Origin: a virus
DNA: 29,414 nt
Reading direction: 5' to 3' (one strand)
IMG/VR virus record: IMGVR_UViG_3300032093_000615
Span: 1 to 29,414 of that record
Positions 7,854 to 16,167 of this stretch are shown here, one piece after another. The position numbers and the translations under genes were made by a program. Every line of letters starts with the position of its first letter. Within the stretch, counting starts at the first letter, position 1. The notes beneath the pieces are model-generated. The model was not told where the DNA came from and searched no databases. It saw only the letters and a list, made by a program, of their open reading frames with translations.

Positions 7854-9062
7854 TTAACCCCAGAGACGGCAAGCCATCTGCGGACGGATGGTGCTGTAGC
7901 CGTACAGAACGTCGATACGGCAGGGCATACGGTCGTTGTTGATGTCGTACTGACGGACAACGCGCAGGCTGATGCCGTTGTGCACCTGACGCGACGCCAT
8001 ATCGACGCCCTGCGGGAGCAGAAGGTCGGCGGTGGCGAAGGTGATCGCGTCCTTGTGGTACACGAGGTTCTGCGGGTACTGCGTGCTGGCAGCGCCGACG
8101 AACACGATGGCCTTGCTGTTGCCCGGCAGCGCGTCCACGGTGGCAAGCGCGTGGCCGGCCGAATAGATCGGAGCCACGGTGATATTGCCGGCGCCGGCGC
8201 CGCTCAGGGTCACGTCCGCCAGAGCGACGAACTGGAACAGCGAACCGGTGCTTTCACGGGTCTGCGGGTTCACCATGAAGCAGTCAGCCACGGTGAACAC
8301 GTCGCCCGCACGGACGGTGGCGTTAGCACCAGCACCGGTGATGGCGATGGTGGTGGCACCTTCCGTGGTGACGGCCGCCGAGGTCGAACCGCCGGTCGCG
8401 GTGCGCGAACCGGTGGTAAACTGCTTGATCGACTGCGACATGTTGACTTCTTCGAAGCCAAGCACGCCGGTGCCCATCAGGCCGTTCTTGAACTGCTTGC
8501 TGATGACATCAGTCGGGTTGAACAGCCCCTTCAGGCCTTCGACCAGACCAGCGTTGGCCGCCGGGTTGACGGTGGCGTAGCGCGGCGACATCACGGCAGC
8601 GTTTTCGTTCAGCTTCTGCTGGGCCGAAAGCAGCACAGCCGAAGTGGACGGCACAGTGCCGGGGGTGCCGACCGAGTTGCCGACGGTGCGGAAAGCGTTG
8701 GCAACGTCCGCGTCGATGCTGGCAGCAAGCTGCGAGATACGCGGCTTGAGCACGCGCTCGGCGAAGTCGTCAAGCTGCATGGTCAGTTCGGCGGTGGTGA
8801 AGTTCACACCGATGTGCTTCTGGTTGTTGACCGTCAGCGTGGTGAACTGCTCGTTGTCGTCCTGCACCTGAAGGGCAGCACCGTCGGTCACGAGAGCGCG
8901 GTCCGGCAGACGGATGCGCAGGGTCGAGCCGATCTTGGCGCCTTCGACGGCGAAGCTGTCGTCGTACTGGCGGTTGACGTTGCGGGTGAGCACGAGGTTG
9001 TTCTCCAGAATTTCCAGAGCCTTCCGCGTGATCATGTCAATAGTAAGAAGTGAGTTGGCCAT
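7854..9062 (-). CDS. Major capsid (coat) protein, P22 gp5-like
   Basis: 402 residues; P22 coat has 430. It should form the icosahedral shell with an HK97-type fold. The N-terminus MANSLLTIDMITRKALEILE then NNLVLTRNVNRQYDDSFA is the signature of the P22 coat family. The segment KIGSTLRIRLPDRALVTDGA (about 42-61) and HIGVNFTTAELTMQLDDFAE (about 82-101) follow in the usual order. A Gly/Thr/Ala-rich stretch at about 215-260 is where P22 coat carries its inserted I-domain. The gene lies directly after the scaffold gene, with a 15-base gap, and is followed by a hairpin. Confidence is high. Confidence 0.93.
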   Translation of the reverse strand: MANSLLTIDMITRKALEILENNLVLTRNVNRQYDDSFAVEGAKIGSTLRIRLPDRALVTDGAALQVQDDNEQFTTLTVNNQKHIGVNFTTAELTMQLDDFAERVLKPRISQLAASIDADVANAFRTVGNSVGTPGTVPSTSAVLLSAQQKLNENAAVMSPRYATVNPAANAGLVEGLKGLFNPTDVISKQFKNGLMGTGVLGFEEVNMSQSIKQFTTGSRTATGGSTSAAVTTEGATTIAITGAGANATVRAGDVFTVADCFMVNPQTRESTGSLFQFVALADVTLSGAGAGNITVAPIYSAGHALATVDALPGNSKAIVFVGAASTQYPQNLVYHKDAITFATADLLLPQGVDMASRQVHNGISLRVVRQYDINNDRMPCRIDVLYGYSTIRPQMACRLWG

Positions 9063-9077
9063 GTTCGTGGTCCCAAA

Positions 9078-9872
9078 TTAGCGGTTGCGTTGTGCCTCGT
9101 ACTTCTTGATCTGCCGTAGCCTTTCCGCTTCGATCCATTCCGACGTGCTCATCGACTTGGTCGAGCGAGGGTCGGTGGTGTCGTACACGGGTGCGCCAGA
9201 AGCGCGCGGCGTAACAGGTGCAATCGGTGCCGGGGCGGTTGAAGTCTTTCTAACCGGCGGATTGGAGGACAGTGAAGCCTCAATCTTTCCGATTTCCTTC
9301 GCCTGCAAGATCGGGTGCAATCTGGCGATACGATCCGCTTCCTTGGGGTTGGAACCGAGCCAATAGAGGACATCGGGGCCAACATCCGAGGCTTGGATGC
9401 TCTGGGCCATGTATTCCGTGACGGGAAGGTTGGGGTTGTACGCGACTTGGTCGAAGTCATCGTACTTGTCCCGCGCCGTCTCTTCACGGTCGTGGTACTG
9501 TTCGAGCAAAGCCTGCTGTTGCCGTGCGGCTTCCCGCTGGGACAGCAATTCTTCCGCCTTACGTTCGGCCAAAGCCTCTGCGTACTGGTCGTAAGTATCA
9601 AACTGCTCCGGGGATAGATCGGCCGCCGGCGTAGCCTTGAGCCTTGCTTCCATCTCCGCAAGCCGCTGAGCCTGCTCTCGTTCCCACTTGCGCTGTTCTC
9701 TCGCAAGCCGCTTGCCGACGATGGCGTCCAGTTCTTCCTGAGTGAAGGATTTGGGCGCGTCCTGATCGACAGGCTGTTCTTCCGGCGTTGCGGTTTCAAC
9801 GGGTTCTGGAGCCGCCGTGGTTTCCAGTTCCGGCGCGGGCACTTCCGCTTCAATGGGGACGGTATCGTCCAT
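9078..9872 (-). CDS. Scaffolding protein
   Basis: 264 residues; P22 scaffold has 303. It is acidic and Glu/Ala/Gln-rich with an N-terminal Pro/Glu/Thr-rich region (1-40), then FTQEELDAIVGKRLAREQRK (about 43-62), the helical block that marks many phage scaffolds. A long predicted coiled coil continues to about residue 140 (AEALAERKAEELLSQREAAR). The C-terminus is basic (SEWIEAERLRQIKKYEAQRN), matching the basic coat-binding helix at the end of P22 scaffold. It is encoded immediately before the coat gene, as in P22. Scaffold directs procapsid assembly and then leaves the shell. Confidence 0.88.
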   Translation of the reverse strand: MDDTVPIEAEVPAPELETTAAPEPVETATPEEQPVDQDAPKSFTQEELDAIVGKRLAREQRKWEREQAQRLAEMEARLKATPAADLSPEQFDTYDQYAEALAERKAEELLSQREAARQQQALLEQYHDREETARDKYDDFDQVAYNPNLPVTEYMAQSIQASDVGPDVLYWLGSNPKEADRIARLHPILQAKEIGKIEASLSSNPPVRKTSTAPAPIAPVTPRASGAPVYDTTDPRSTKSMSTSEWIEAERLRQIKKYEAQRNR

Positions 9873-9926
9873 GTGGTTTTGACCCTTTCAAGTCACCTGA
9901 TGTTCCGCACCAGTACGGTTGTCGGT

Positions 9927-9952
9927 CAGCGTACAATAAAGTTTGTACGCTG
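9927..9952. promoter_or_regulatory. 10-bp perfect dyad before the scaffold gene
   Basis: CAGCGTACAA (9927-9936) and its exact complement (9943-9952) flank the six bases TAAAGT, in the short gap between the 113-residue gene and the scaffold gene. No U tract follows on the leftward strand. It could be an RNA processing or pausing hairpin, or a protein-binding dyad; I cannot tell which. Confidence 0.5.
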
Positions 9953-9959
9953 GCAATAT

Positions 9960-10301
9960 CTAGGCCCAGACCCGAAACGGCTGTTCGGGCGGCACGATGA
10001 TGATCGGCTGAAGTTCAGCAAGCTGCTCTTCAGTCAGGTCATATGACCGCACGTTGACGTGCCATTCCGGGTAGTCGATCTCGACTGGCGGATCGACGCT
10101 GTAGTCCCACTTCACGATAGGCCCGATAACGTCGAGGCTCACGAACGGGGCGGGAACCAGCACAGTGGCCTCGCCCATAATCGGTTCGCCGTCTTCGTCC
10201 TCGCCCGTCTGGACAGGAACGGTTTCGTTGTAGGCCAAGCCAGCAGCGATCAGGGCTGCGTTCATCGTGGCTTCGTCGGGGGCGCGGAGATATAGGTCCA
10301 T
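9960..10301 (-). CDS. Small acidic phage protein, function unknown
   Basis: 113 residues with a strong AAGGAGA ribosome-binding site before ATG 10301. The opening MDLYLRAPDEATMNAALIAA resembles the start of a group of small phage proteins encoded beside fibre genes. Acidic loop residues follow (VQTGEDEDGEPIMGEA, about 30-46). Later come beta-rich segments (KWDYSVDPPVEIDYPEWHVN, about 64-83) and a short helix DLTEEQLAELQP. It follows the large fibre gene with a 12-base gap, so it could be a fibre chaperone or an accessory subunit. No catalytic motif is seen. Confidence 0.6.
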   Translation of the reverse strand: MDLYLRAPDEATMNAALIAAGLAYNETVPVQTGEDEDGEPIMGEATVLVPAPFVSLDVIGPIVKWDYSVDPPVEIDYPEWHVNVRSYDLTEEQLAELQPIIIVPPEQPFRVWA

Positions 10302-10313
10302 GTTGGTGTCTCC

Positions 10314-12479
10314 TTAGGCCGTCAGGGCTTGGCCCTGCGCCTGCGTTAGGCGCGTTGGGTAATAGCGGATTGAGCGCAGCCAGCCGTTCCAGAATGCCGC
10401 GCTCCCGGCGGCGTTACCGATGAACATCCGGTCTACGGTCGGGATCGTCCCGCTTGTGTCAGTCCCAACTTGCGACCCGTTGCGGAAGAATGCGAAGTCG
10501 TTGACCTTGTATGCGTAGGCCAGCTTTTCGGTCGCGTTGGCGGTGTAGGCTGTGTTAATGTCAACCTGCGTGACGCCGCCAACAACCGTCCGTCCGGTAA
10601 CAAGATTAGACAGCGGGCCGATCAGATGCCGGTTGTTAATCCCGCCATCACTAACATCGACAGCCAACACGGTGACGCCCACGCTCGTTGGCTTAAAGGT
10701 CACAGCCTCGACGAGGATCGTCCCCTCGCTCTGGTTATACCAACTCGCAAAGTTCGGCGCGTTGATCGCCGCCACATCCGCCGTCCGCGTAACCTGCGAG
10801 GCCACCGTGGGGATGTAGCTGGTGGCAAAGGCACCGGCTTCGAGTTGTGCGCCGTAGATGAAGATGCCGCTGGTGCCGTTGCCTGTGAATGAAGTGTTTG
10901 TCCCCGTATCGACAAGGAAGATGCGGCAATTGATTGCAGTTTGCGCCGCCCCGGTAGTGAAGGTGATCGTGCAGCGGTACCATCCGTTGCCGAAGTTTGT
11001 AATCGTCGCAGTCGCAGCGTTGGTCGAAACAACCGTTCCGTTTGAAAGGTCAAAATTGCCTATGGCGTTGCTACCGGCGCCGTCCTGCAAAGACGCGCGA
11101 GTGCGTTCGCCAGCCTTCAGAAAGACGGAATAGGTGTAGGTTGTAGAGGATGAAGCGGTCTGGCTTTGCAGTACAAAATGCGTGTCACTGGCAGTTGTAT
11201 CTTCAACCAGTTTGTCCGCCGTCACCGTCCCATCGGGGGCCGTTGTAGCGTTCGCAGTCACACTAGAGCGCAACTTCGACCACGCCGCGTTATCAAACTC
11301 TTGCGACCGCAGCAGCAAGTTCACCCGCTGCTCCTCGATCAGCAGGCCGCGCGGGGCCAGCGTCACGGGGTCGTAGTCAAAGCGCGGGGGGAACACGCCG
11401 CCCACGTTGCGGGTGTAGTCGGTCGCTGCCGAGGCTTGTTCGAGCTGTGCGCCCCAGATGAGGATGCCAGAGCCGTTGCCGAGGTAGCTTTCCAGACCGC
11501 CCGCCGTCGCTGAAATCACCCCGGTCTTGTTAATGCCGACAATTGCACGGGCAAACGCAACCGAAGACCCAGTTGTGACAGTTACGGCACAGCGATACCA
11601 TCCATTGCCGACCGATGTGATGGCAGTGCCAGAAACCGCGTAGCCCGTCCCGGCTGCGCCCGAAGTGGCAAGTGTTCCGTTCGACAGGTTAAAGACAGCG
11701 ACTGCGTACAGGCTGCCGCTAGAGATGTCGGAGACCCCGACAGTGACAAAGCCCAGCGTTGAGGCTTTGGCAAACACTGACACGGTGTAGCTGGTGTTTG
11801 CGGCAATCGCAGGCGTGGCGGCTTGATAGGCGTAATGAATGTTCGACACAGCGGTGTCCAACAGCGTATCCGCCGTCGAGGTGCCGTCCGGGGCCACGTT
11901 CCAGCCGCCGACAACTTCGCGGACGGAGACATTATCAATCGAAAGCGAAGCTGCGGCAGCGCCGCAAACAAAGCCGAGAGTGTTGTTCCCACCTACAGCA
12001 GTCAGGTATTCAACATAGGTTCCGTTTGCAGAGCGAGTTGCTCCATTGACATCGCTGCCGCCGCTAAACTGAACCTGCACAGATGCCGCCGAATAGGCGC
12101 TGACCGTGTATTCAACGCGATACAGGCGGCCCGCAACAAGCGCGATCGGCTGGCTTAGGATGCTGCCAGAACCAGCAGGCGAACGAACCGCAAGACCGCC
12201 AGTAATTGTCCACCCGCCGCCCTTGGTCCAAACAGTGTCAGTTGCAAAATCACCATTCGTGACCAGTTCCGACCCCAGCGACGCCGCCGCAGGGTTCTGG
12301 TTCGGCACCACGGTTGCGTTCGTCTTGGTCCACGCCGCGTTGTCAAACTCCTGCGTAAACGTCAGCAAGTTCCGGCTCTGGGGCGTCGAGGCGATGTTGC
12401 CCGACGAGTTCACGAAGGTCGCCGCAGAGGTGCGGGTGAAGTCGATCAACTGATCGAAAGTGCGGTTAACGAGAGGCAT
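10314..12479 (-). CDS. Fibre protein with two carbohydrate-binding-like repeats and a C-terminal lectin-like domain
   Basis: 721 residues. Residues 1-36 (TFDQLIDFTRTSAATFVNSS) form the N-terminal attachment block. Repeat A spans about 37-354 and repeat B about 387-558. Both begin NLL...QEFDNAAW, continue APDGT.TAD.L, GNGWYRC, and end GAQLE...AT.Y. Repeat A is interrupted at about residues 66-192 by an extra domain (ELVTNGDFATDTVW ... LSIDNVSVREV), a typical small carbohydrate-binding-module pattern. Residues about 578-712 look like a LamG/concanavalin-type lectin fold (FAFFRNGSQVGTD, FWNGWLRSIRYYPTRL). Such repeats are annotated in other phages as head-spike fibre domains. It lies between portal and scaffold, a capsid-gene position, so it may decorate the head rather than the tail. 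Sugar binding is inferred. Confidence 0.75.
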   Translation of the reverse strand: MPLVNRTFDQLIDFTRTSAATFVNSSGNIASTPQSRNLLTFTQEFDNAAWTKTNATVVPNQNPAAASLGSELVTNGDFATDTVWTKGGGWTITGGLAVRSPAGSGSILSQPIALVAGRLYRVEYTVSAYSAASVQVQFSGGSDVNGATRSANGTYVEYLTAVGGNNTLGFVCGAAAASLSIDNVSVREVVGGWNVAPDGTSTADTLLDTAVSNIHYAYQAATPAIAANTSYTVSVFAKASTLGFVTVGVSDISSGSLYAVAVFNLSNGTLATSGAAGTGYAVSGTAITSVGNGWYRCAVTVTTGSSVAFARAIVGINKTGVISATAGGLESYLGNGSGILIWGAQLEQASAATDYTRNVGGVFPPRFDYDPVTLAPRGLLIEEQRVNLLLRSQEFDNAAWSKLRSSVTANATTAPDGTVTADKLVEDTTASDTHFVLQSQTASSSTTYTYSVFLKAGERTRASLQDGAGSNAIGNFDLSNGTVVSTNAATATITNFGNGWYRCTITFTTGAAQTAINCRIFLVDTGTNTSFTGNGTSGIFIYGAQLEAGAFATSYIPTVASQVTRTADVAAINAPNFASWYNQSEGTILVEAVTFKPTSVGVTVLAVDVSDGGINNRHLIGPLSNLVTGRTVVGGVTQVDINTAYTANATEKLAYAYKVNDFAFFRNGSQVGTDTSGTIPTVDRMFIGNAAGSAAFWNGWLRSIRYYPTRLTQAQGQALTA

Positions 12480-12482
12480 GGT

Positions 12483-12728
12483 CTACTCCCAGACCTTGAG
12501 AATGACGTAACCCGGTGCGGTAGGATCGGTGTTGTACACCTCGTACTGCTGGGTCAGGAAGTTGTTGGCCAGCGTGTAGTCGTAGACCGGATCGCTAGGC
12601 ACGAAATCGAGAATGAGTGTCGGTTCGCCGCGGCGGCTGCGACCACCCACGCCCGACCCGGAAGTCAGGGAGACAAGCGTGCCTATCCCAACGGACAGGC
12701 CGTTACGGACAGGATCACCCCAACTCAT
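12483..12728 (-). CDS. Small virion-region protein, function unknown
   Basis: 81 residues from ATG 12728; a frame upstream is open but would run into the previous gene, and the ATGA overlap with that gene's stop fixes this start. The N-terminus MSWGDPVRNGLSVGIGTLVS is followed by a Gly/Ser/Arg-rich loop, then beta-rich sequence (PTLILDFVPSDPVYDYTLAN) and the end YVILKVWE. The next gene's GGGAG ribosome-binding site overlaps its stop. It belongs to the portal-to-fibre group of small genes. Nothing identifies its function. Confidence 0.6.
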   Translation of the reverse strand: MSWGDPVRNGLSVGIGTLVSLTSGSGVGGRSRRGEPTLILDFVPSDPVYDYTLANNFLTQQYEVYNTDPTAPGYVILKVWE

Positions 12729-13027
12729 CGAATGTTGATCGGCTTGGCGTACACGGTGCCCGACACGCCGATTTGCAGCGCGCTGACCCGCCATGTGGCA
12801 CCAGTGCCGGGCGGAACCGTGAACGGAATGGGGGTGAAGGCCGGGATCGGCGTGTCGGCCGAGGTGGCGGTGACGCCCTCACCGACGCGGACATAGGCGT
12901 CAGTGGTGCTCCACACCAGCACGCCCTGCGGGCCGGCGTTCCAGCCCGTCGTGGAGCCGGCAGTGCCGGTATACGACGCGTTCTGCGTCGCAAATCCGGC
13001 GTCGTTCAGGGGGCGAAGCAATTCCAT
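12725..13027 (-). CDS. Small beta-rich phage protein, function unknown
   Basis: 100 residues, starting MELLRPLNDAGFATQNASYT. It is rich in Thr, Gly, Pro and Val with a TPIPAFTPIPFTVPPGTGAT stretch (about 58-77) and ends in a probable beta hairpin (WRVSALQIGVSGTVYAKPIN). An AAGGAT ribosome-binding site overlaps the stop of the upstream gene. Its stop overlaps the next start as ATGA, so the pair is coupled. The sequence resembles the small fibre-base or decoration proteins of other short-tailed phages, but no family name can be given with confidence. Confidence 0.6.
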   Translation of the reverse strand: MELLRPLNDAGFATQNASYTGTAGSTTGWNAGPQGVLVWSTTDAYVRVGEGVTATSADTPIPAFTPIPFTVPPGTGATWRVSALQIGVSGTVYAKPINIR

Positions 13028-13038
13028 AACGTCTATCC

Positions 13039-13404
13039 TTACGCCAAAAATTTCAGCTTGTAGAGGGTGGAGTAGTACAGACCGAAAATCTCGTCGATGA
13101 TGTTCTGAAGCGGCGTGCAGTCCTTATCGACCACCTTATACCGCATTTCCATCAGGTCTTCCACCTGACCCTCCAGAAACTCGACCACGTTGTTGGTCTT
13201 CTTGGCCGACATCAGCGAAATCGGGCCGATCAGCCCGTACTTGCCCTGATAGGCTTCCGCAAACTTGTCCGCCAAGTCGATGATGCCGTCGTAGAACTCG
13301 TTCAGAGCGACGTGCTTGGCGTAGCTGCGCGTGTTGAGGTGCGCGGAATGGGCCACATCCCGCGCCAGAAACAGCATCCCGACGAAATCGTTACATTTGC
13401 TCAT
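13039..13404 (-). CDS. Ferritin/Dps-like small helical protein (DUF5856-like)
   Basis: 121 residues, mostly helical. The segment MLFLARDVAHSAHLNTRSYA (about 10-29) and KHVALNEFYDGIIDLADKFA (about 30-49) has the spacing H..H....H......F.......D..D.F.E that recalls the four-helix bundle of Dps and ferritin-like proteins. The second half (LEGQVEDLMEMRYKVVDKDC ... LQNIIDEIFGLYYSTLYKLK) gives two further helices. It overlaps the end of the portal gene by 14 bases. Phages of several groups carry such a protein; its job is not known. Iron or metal binding would be an inference from the histidines and acidic residues. Confidence 0.6.
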   Translation of the reverse strand: MSKCNDFVGMLFLARDVAHSAHLNTRSYAKHVALNEFYDGIIDLADKFAEAYQGKYGLIGPISLMSAKKTNNVVEFLEGQVEDLMEMRYKVVDKDCTPLQNIIDEIFGLYYSTLYKLKFLA

Positions 13405-15649
13405 TTTCAGCCGTTCCTTCGGGCATTTCGGGCGTCATAGGCATCTCAGGCGCTTCCATTTCTGGGGCTTCCATTTCCGGCATTTCAGGGCCTTCCGGCG
13501 CCTCGTTTTCCGGCAGTTCGCGCATTTCCGGCGCTTCGCCGATCAGGTCGCCAGTGTCCAGCGCAGCCGCAATCGTGCCCATGACTATATCCTGAATTTG
13601 TTCGGGTGTCATGCTGTTCTGCACGGCGGCGATACGCTTGGTTTCGGCGTTGTAGGCGTCGATTTCCGACTTGTAGCGGTCGATCTCGACCTTCTGCTGC
13701 TCGGTGCTGTCCTGAATGTTCTGCAAAATGTCCGTGACGCGGTTCAACTCCTGCGTCATGGCTTCGATCTGCTGCTGCGCGGCCATCATTTCGGGCGACT
13801 GATCGCCTTCCGACAGCACCTTCGGGTCCAAAATCTTCTTGAACCGCGCCGCCATCTCCTGCGCGCCCGGCCAGTCCATGTTCTTGATGAACAGGTCGCC
13901 GGCCACCGTCCAAAGCTGCGGGTTGGCCTGCAAAATCTGGCTCATGGCGTCCAGCGCTTCCTGCCGCTTGGTCATGTAGCCGGGGCCGGTCGTGACCATC
14001 ACGTCGTAGGTGCCCACGCCGGGGTTGTAGATTTTTTCGATCAGCGACCCGTCCGGCCCGCGGATTTCCTTGACCGGCTCCTGCTGGGTCGGGTTGAACT
14101 TGACCATGTTCACGTCGCCATCGACGCCAATGATGCGGGCGATGCGCTGCGTGTCGTAAATCTTCGGGATCAGGTCCACGATCTGCCGCGTGATATGGCG
14201 CACGGCGCGGGCGAGGTTATCGACGTAGTGGTACGTCCCCACGTCGCCCTGCTTCTCGCGGGCGATGATGGCCTTGGCCGAGCGCTCGTTGCCGCCGATG
14301 CCCAGCGAGGCGTCGTACTGGCCGGTCGTGCCCTTGATGTCGTCAGCAGCCCCCATCTTGGCCTGAATAAGACCTGTCTGGGGCAACGGAGGAGGTGCGC
14401 GCTGGGGTAGAGGGAGGACATTCCCCGCGCCGTCCGTCACGTCGGGATTGACCTCCAGATACGGCCAGTTGGTCGTATTTGCGGTCTTCCACTGCTGCTC
14501 GTAGCCTTCAAACTGGCCGCCGTAGCCGATGAAGGGTGCCTTCGGGGCCAGCGCCAGCATTTCTGCCTCTTGGCTGGTCCAGTAGTTGTACATGCGCTGC
14601 GCGTCCTTGGCGTTGCGCACAAGGCCGGAGATGTGCATCCGGCCATCGACTTCCCACTCGTTGCCGATGACGCGAACGACCGGTATCCACTTGCCCGGCC
14701 ACTCGCGCTCGTCGAGCACGTCGAAGCCGTTGGTCTTCATCCACATGACCTTGGTGCGCTGCACCGAGCGGCTGCGGATCGGCTTGCCGAACAGCGCCAT
14801 AAGCTGCTTGTCCAGCGGCGTGCGGGCGAAAGCCGTCTGGTTGTCCGGGTAGAGGTGCAGCGTGGCCGGTTCGTAGGTCTTATAGAAGTACTCCGCGATG
14901 CGGATGGTGTCTTCCTGAAGCCACGACGAGATGCCCTGATCGCCGACGCCTTGGCTGTACAGCGTCGAGATCGGCGTCGCATCGGGGAACATCCGCTCGT
15001 ATTCGGTCTTCAGGATGTCTTCGGTGATGAAGCACCACTCCGCGTCCGCGCCGCACGGGTCTTGGATCGTCGGGTCCATGTAGACGCTGAACGAGTTGCG
15101 CACGCGGCCGATGCGGATGTCCTGATCGAACGTCTCGTCGTTGCAGTACTCGGTCAGCAGGCGGATGTAGCCTTCGCCGTACGTGACCTGATTGTCGCAG
15201 GCGGTGTCGTAGGCCACGTCGGCGTCCGACATGTACTCGATGTGCCGCACGACGCCGTTCAGCACCTCAGCGACCTGAATGTCGGCATTGTCGTCGGCCG
15301 GGATGACCTTACCGCTGGGCCGGTTCTGGCGCTGCTCGTTCGTCACCATGCGGACGTGCTGCGGCAGCTTGTTGATGGTCAGGCACGGGCGTGCGTTGAT
15401 CGTCTGGCCCTGCACGGCCCCGCGGGTCGCCAGCACGTCGGCCGGCCACTGCCACTGGTTGTCGGGCGAACCTGCCATGAAGCGCAGGTCGTCCAGTTCA
15501 TCCTCGCGGCTGTCCGAGTACGCCGACTGCGCGATTTGCAGCCGGTGACGCATGGTCGCCATCTTGTCATCGTCACCCGACGACTTGGCAGGGTTAGACC
15601 CCACGTTGGCCACGCTGCCGGCCGCATTGATGCCCGTAGGGTCCGCCAT
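13391..15649 (-). CDS. Portal protein, P22 gp1-like
   Basis: 752 residues; P22 portal has 725. Twelve copies form the ring through which DNA enters and leaves the head. The N-terminal third has the P22-type pattern DDLRFMAGSPDNQWQWPADV (about 53-72), RPCLTINKLPQHVRMVTNEQ (about 87-106) and DNQVTYGEGYIRLLTEYCND (about 151-170). The region RTKVMWMKTNGFDVLDEREW and WPGKWIPVVRVIGNEWEVDG lies mid-protein. A long helical region follows (about 620-700, AQQQIEAMTQELNRVTDILQ), matching the P22 barrel/coiled-coil part. The last 40 residues are a run of PEM and APE units, probably disordered. The gene sits between terminase-linked small genes and the ferritin-like gene. Confidence is high. Confidence 0.92.
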   Translation of the reverse strand: MADPTGINAAGSVANVGSNPAKSSGDDDKMATMRHRLQIAQSAYSDSREDELDDLRFMAGSPDNQWQWPADVLATRGAVQGQTINARPCLTINKLPQHVRMVTNEQRQNRPSGKVIPADDNADIQVAEVLNGVVRHIEYMSDADVAYDTACDNQVTYGEGYIRLLTEYCNDETFDQDIRIGRVRNSFSVYMDPTIQDPCGADAEWCFITEDILKTEYERMFPDATPISTLYSQGVGDQGISSWLQEDTIRIAEYFYKTYEPATLHLYPDNQTAFARTPLDKQLMALFGKPIRSRSVQRTKVMWMKTNGFDVLDEREWPGKWIPVVRVIGNEWEVDGRMHISGLVRNAKDAQRMYNYWTSQEAEMLALAPKAPFIGYGGQFEGYEQQWKTANTTNWPYLEVNPDVTDGAGNVLPLPQRAPPPLPQTGLIQAKMGAADDIKGTTGQYDASLGIGGNERSAKAIIAREKQGDVGTYHYVDNLARAVRHITRQIVDLIPKIYDTQRIARIIGVDGDVNMVKFNPTQQEPVKEIRGPDGSLIEKIYNPGVGTYDVMVTTGPGYMTKRQEALDAMSQILQANPQLWTVAGDLFIKNMDWPGAQEMAARFKKILDPKVLSEGDQSPEMMAAQQQIEAMTQELNRVTDILQNIQDSTEQQKVEIDRYKSEIDAYNAETKRIAAVQNSMTPEQIQDIVMGTIAAALDTGDLIGEAPEMRELPENEAPEGPEMPEMEAPEMEAPEMPMTPEMPEGTAENEQM

Positions 15650-15650
15650 G

Positions 15651-15794
15651 TTACTTCTTTTTGCCCTTCTTGGCCGCTTCGCGCTTCACACTATACGCGA
15701 TTGCAACTGCTTGTTTTTGCGGCTTTCCGGCCGCGATCTCGGCCTTGATGTTCTTGCGAAACGCGGCCTTGCTGGTGGACTTGGTCAGCGGCAC
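15651..15794 (-). CDS. Tiny lysine-rich protein (DUF6496-like)
   Basis: 47 residues from a GTG start at 15794, one base after the previous stop; there is no ATG in the frame. The sequence PLTKSTSKAAFRKNIKAEIA then AGKPQKQAVAIAYSVKREAA matches the pattern of small phage proteins named DUF6496 (K.NI..E...GKPQKQAVAIA). It ends in a poly-lysine tail. The AGKPQKQAVAIA block is the strongest evidence that the frame is real. Its high positive charge suggests binding to nucleic acid or the packaging complex, but the function is unknown. It is the last of four basic proteins between terminase and portal. Confidence 0.65.
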   Translation of the reverse strand: MPLTKSTSKAAFRKNIKAEIAAGKPQKQAVAIAYSVKREAAKKGKKK

Positions 15795-15795
15795 G

Positions 15796-16017
15796 TCACT
15801 TGCCCTTCTTGACCGGCGTCTCGCGCATCCGCGTGACCACGCTGATGGTGTCCTTGGCGGCTGGGCGGCGGCGCATCAGCAGGGCCTCGCTGCGGGCCTC
15901 TTCGGCCTGCCGTTTGGCGTGCCGGTCGAGCGCGTTCTGCGTGACGGGCGGCGCCGGGCGGTTCTGCGCGGGCTTGGGGGCCGGCTTGGAAGCGATCATG
16001 CGGGGTGGCTTGGCCAT
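15796..16017 (-). CDS. Small basic protein, function unknown
   Basis: 73 residues, strongly basic and Pro/Ala/Arg/Lys-rich (MAKPPRMIASKPAPKPAQNR, then a helical segment DRHAKRQAEEARSEALLMRR, about 31-50). The end TRMRETPVKKGK is again lysine-rich. Composition suggests an extended, mostly disordered protein with one helix. Its stop is one base before the GTG of the next gene and its ATG abuts the stop of the gene before it. No family is recognised. It belongs with the neighbouring lysine-rich genes. Confidence 0.55.
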   Translation of the reverse strand: MAKPPRMIASKPAPKPAQNRPAPPVTQNALDRHAKRQAEEARSEALLMRRRPAAKDTISVVTRMRETPVKKGK

Positions 16018-16167
16018 TTACTTGCCTTTCTTGGCGGTTTTGGCGCTCTCACGGAACGCTTTGGCGGTCGGAGCACCCTTGGTGCCCGGTTTGCGCATCT
16101 TTTCGCCCGATCCGGCGGCAATCCGAGCCTTCTTGGCGTGAATGTTGGTGTAAAGTCCCGGTTTCAT
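16018..16167 (-). CDS. Tiny basic conserved phage protein
   Basis: 49 residues starting MKPGLYTNIHAKKARIAAGS then GEKMRKPGTKGAPTAKAFRE. The ATGA overlap with the preceding gene's stop favours ATG 16167 over ATG 16173, which has a ribosome-binding site too close to it. The pattern GLY.NIH.K..RIAAGSGE.MRKPG recurs in many environmental phages in this position, which supports it being real. The role is unknown; the charge suggests nucleic acid binding. It is one of four such small genes between terminase and portal. Confidence 0.6.
   Translation of the reverse strand: MKPGLYTNIHAKKARIAAGSGEKMRKPGTKGAPTAKAFRESAKTAKKGK

Noticed and set aside
14570-15748. Rightward open frame of 392 residues
   Set aside because: It lies opposite the portal gene; composition (Arg, Val, His, Asp) is that of a GC-rich antisense shadow.
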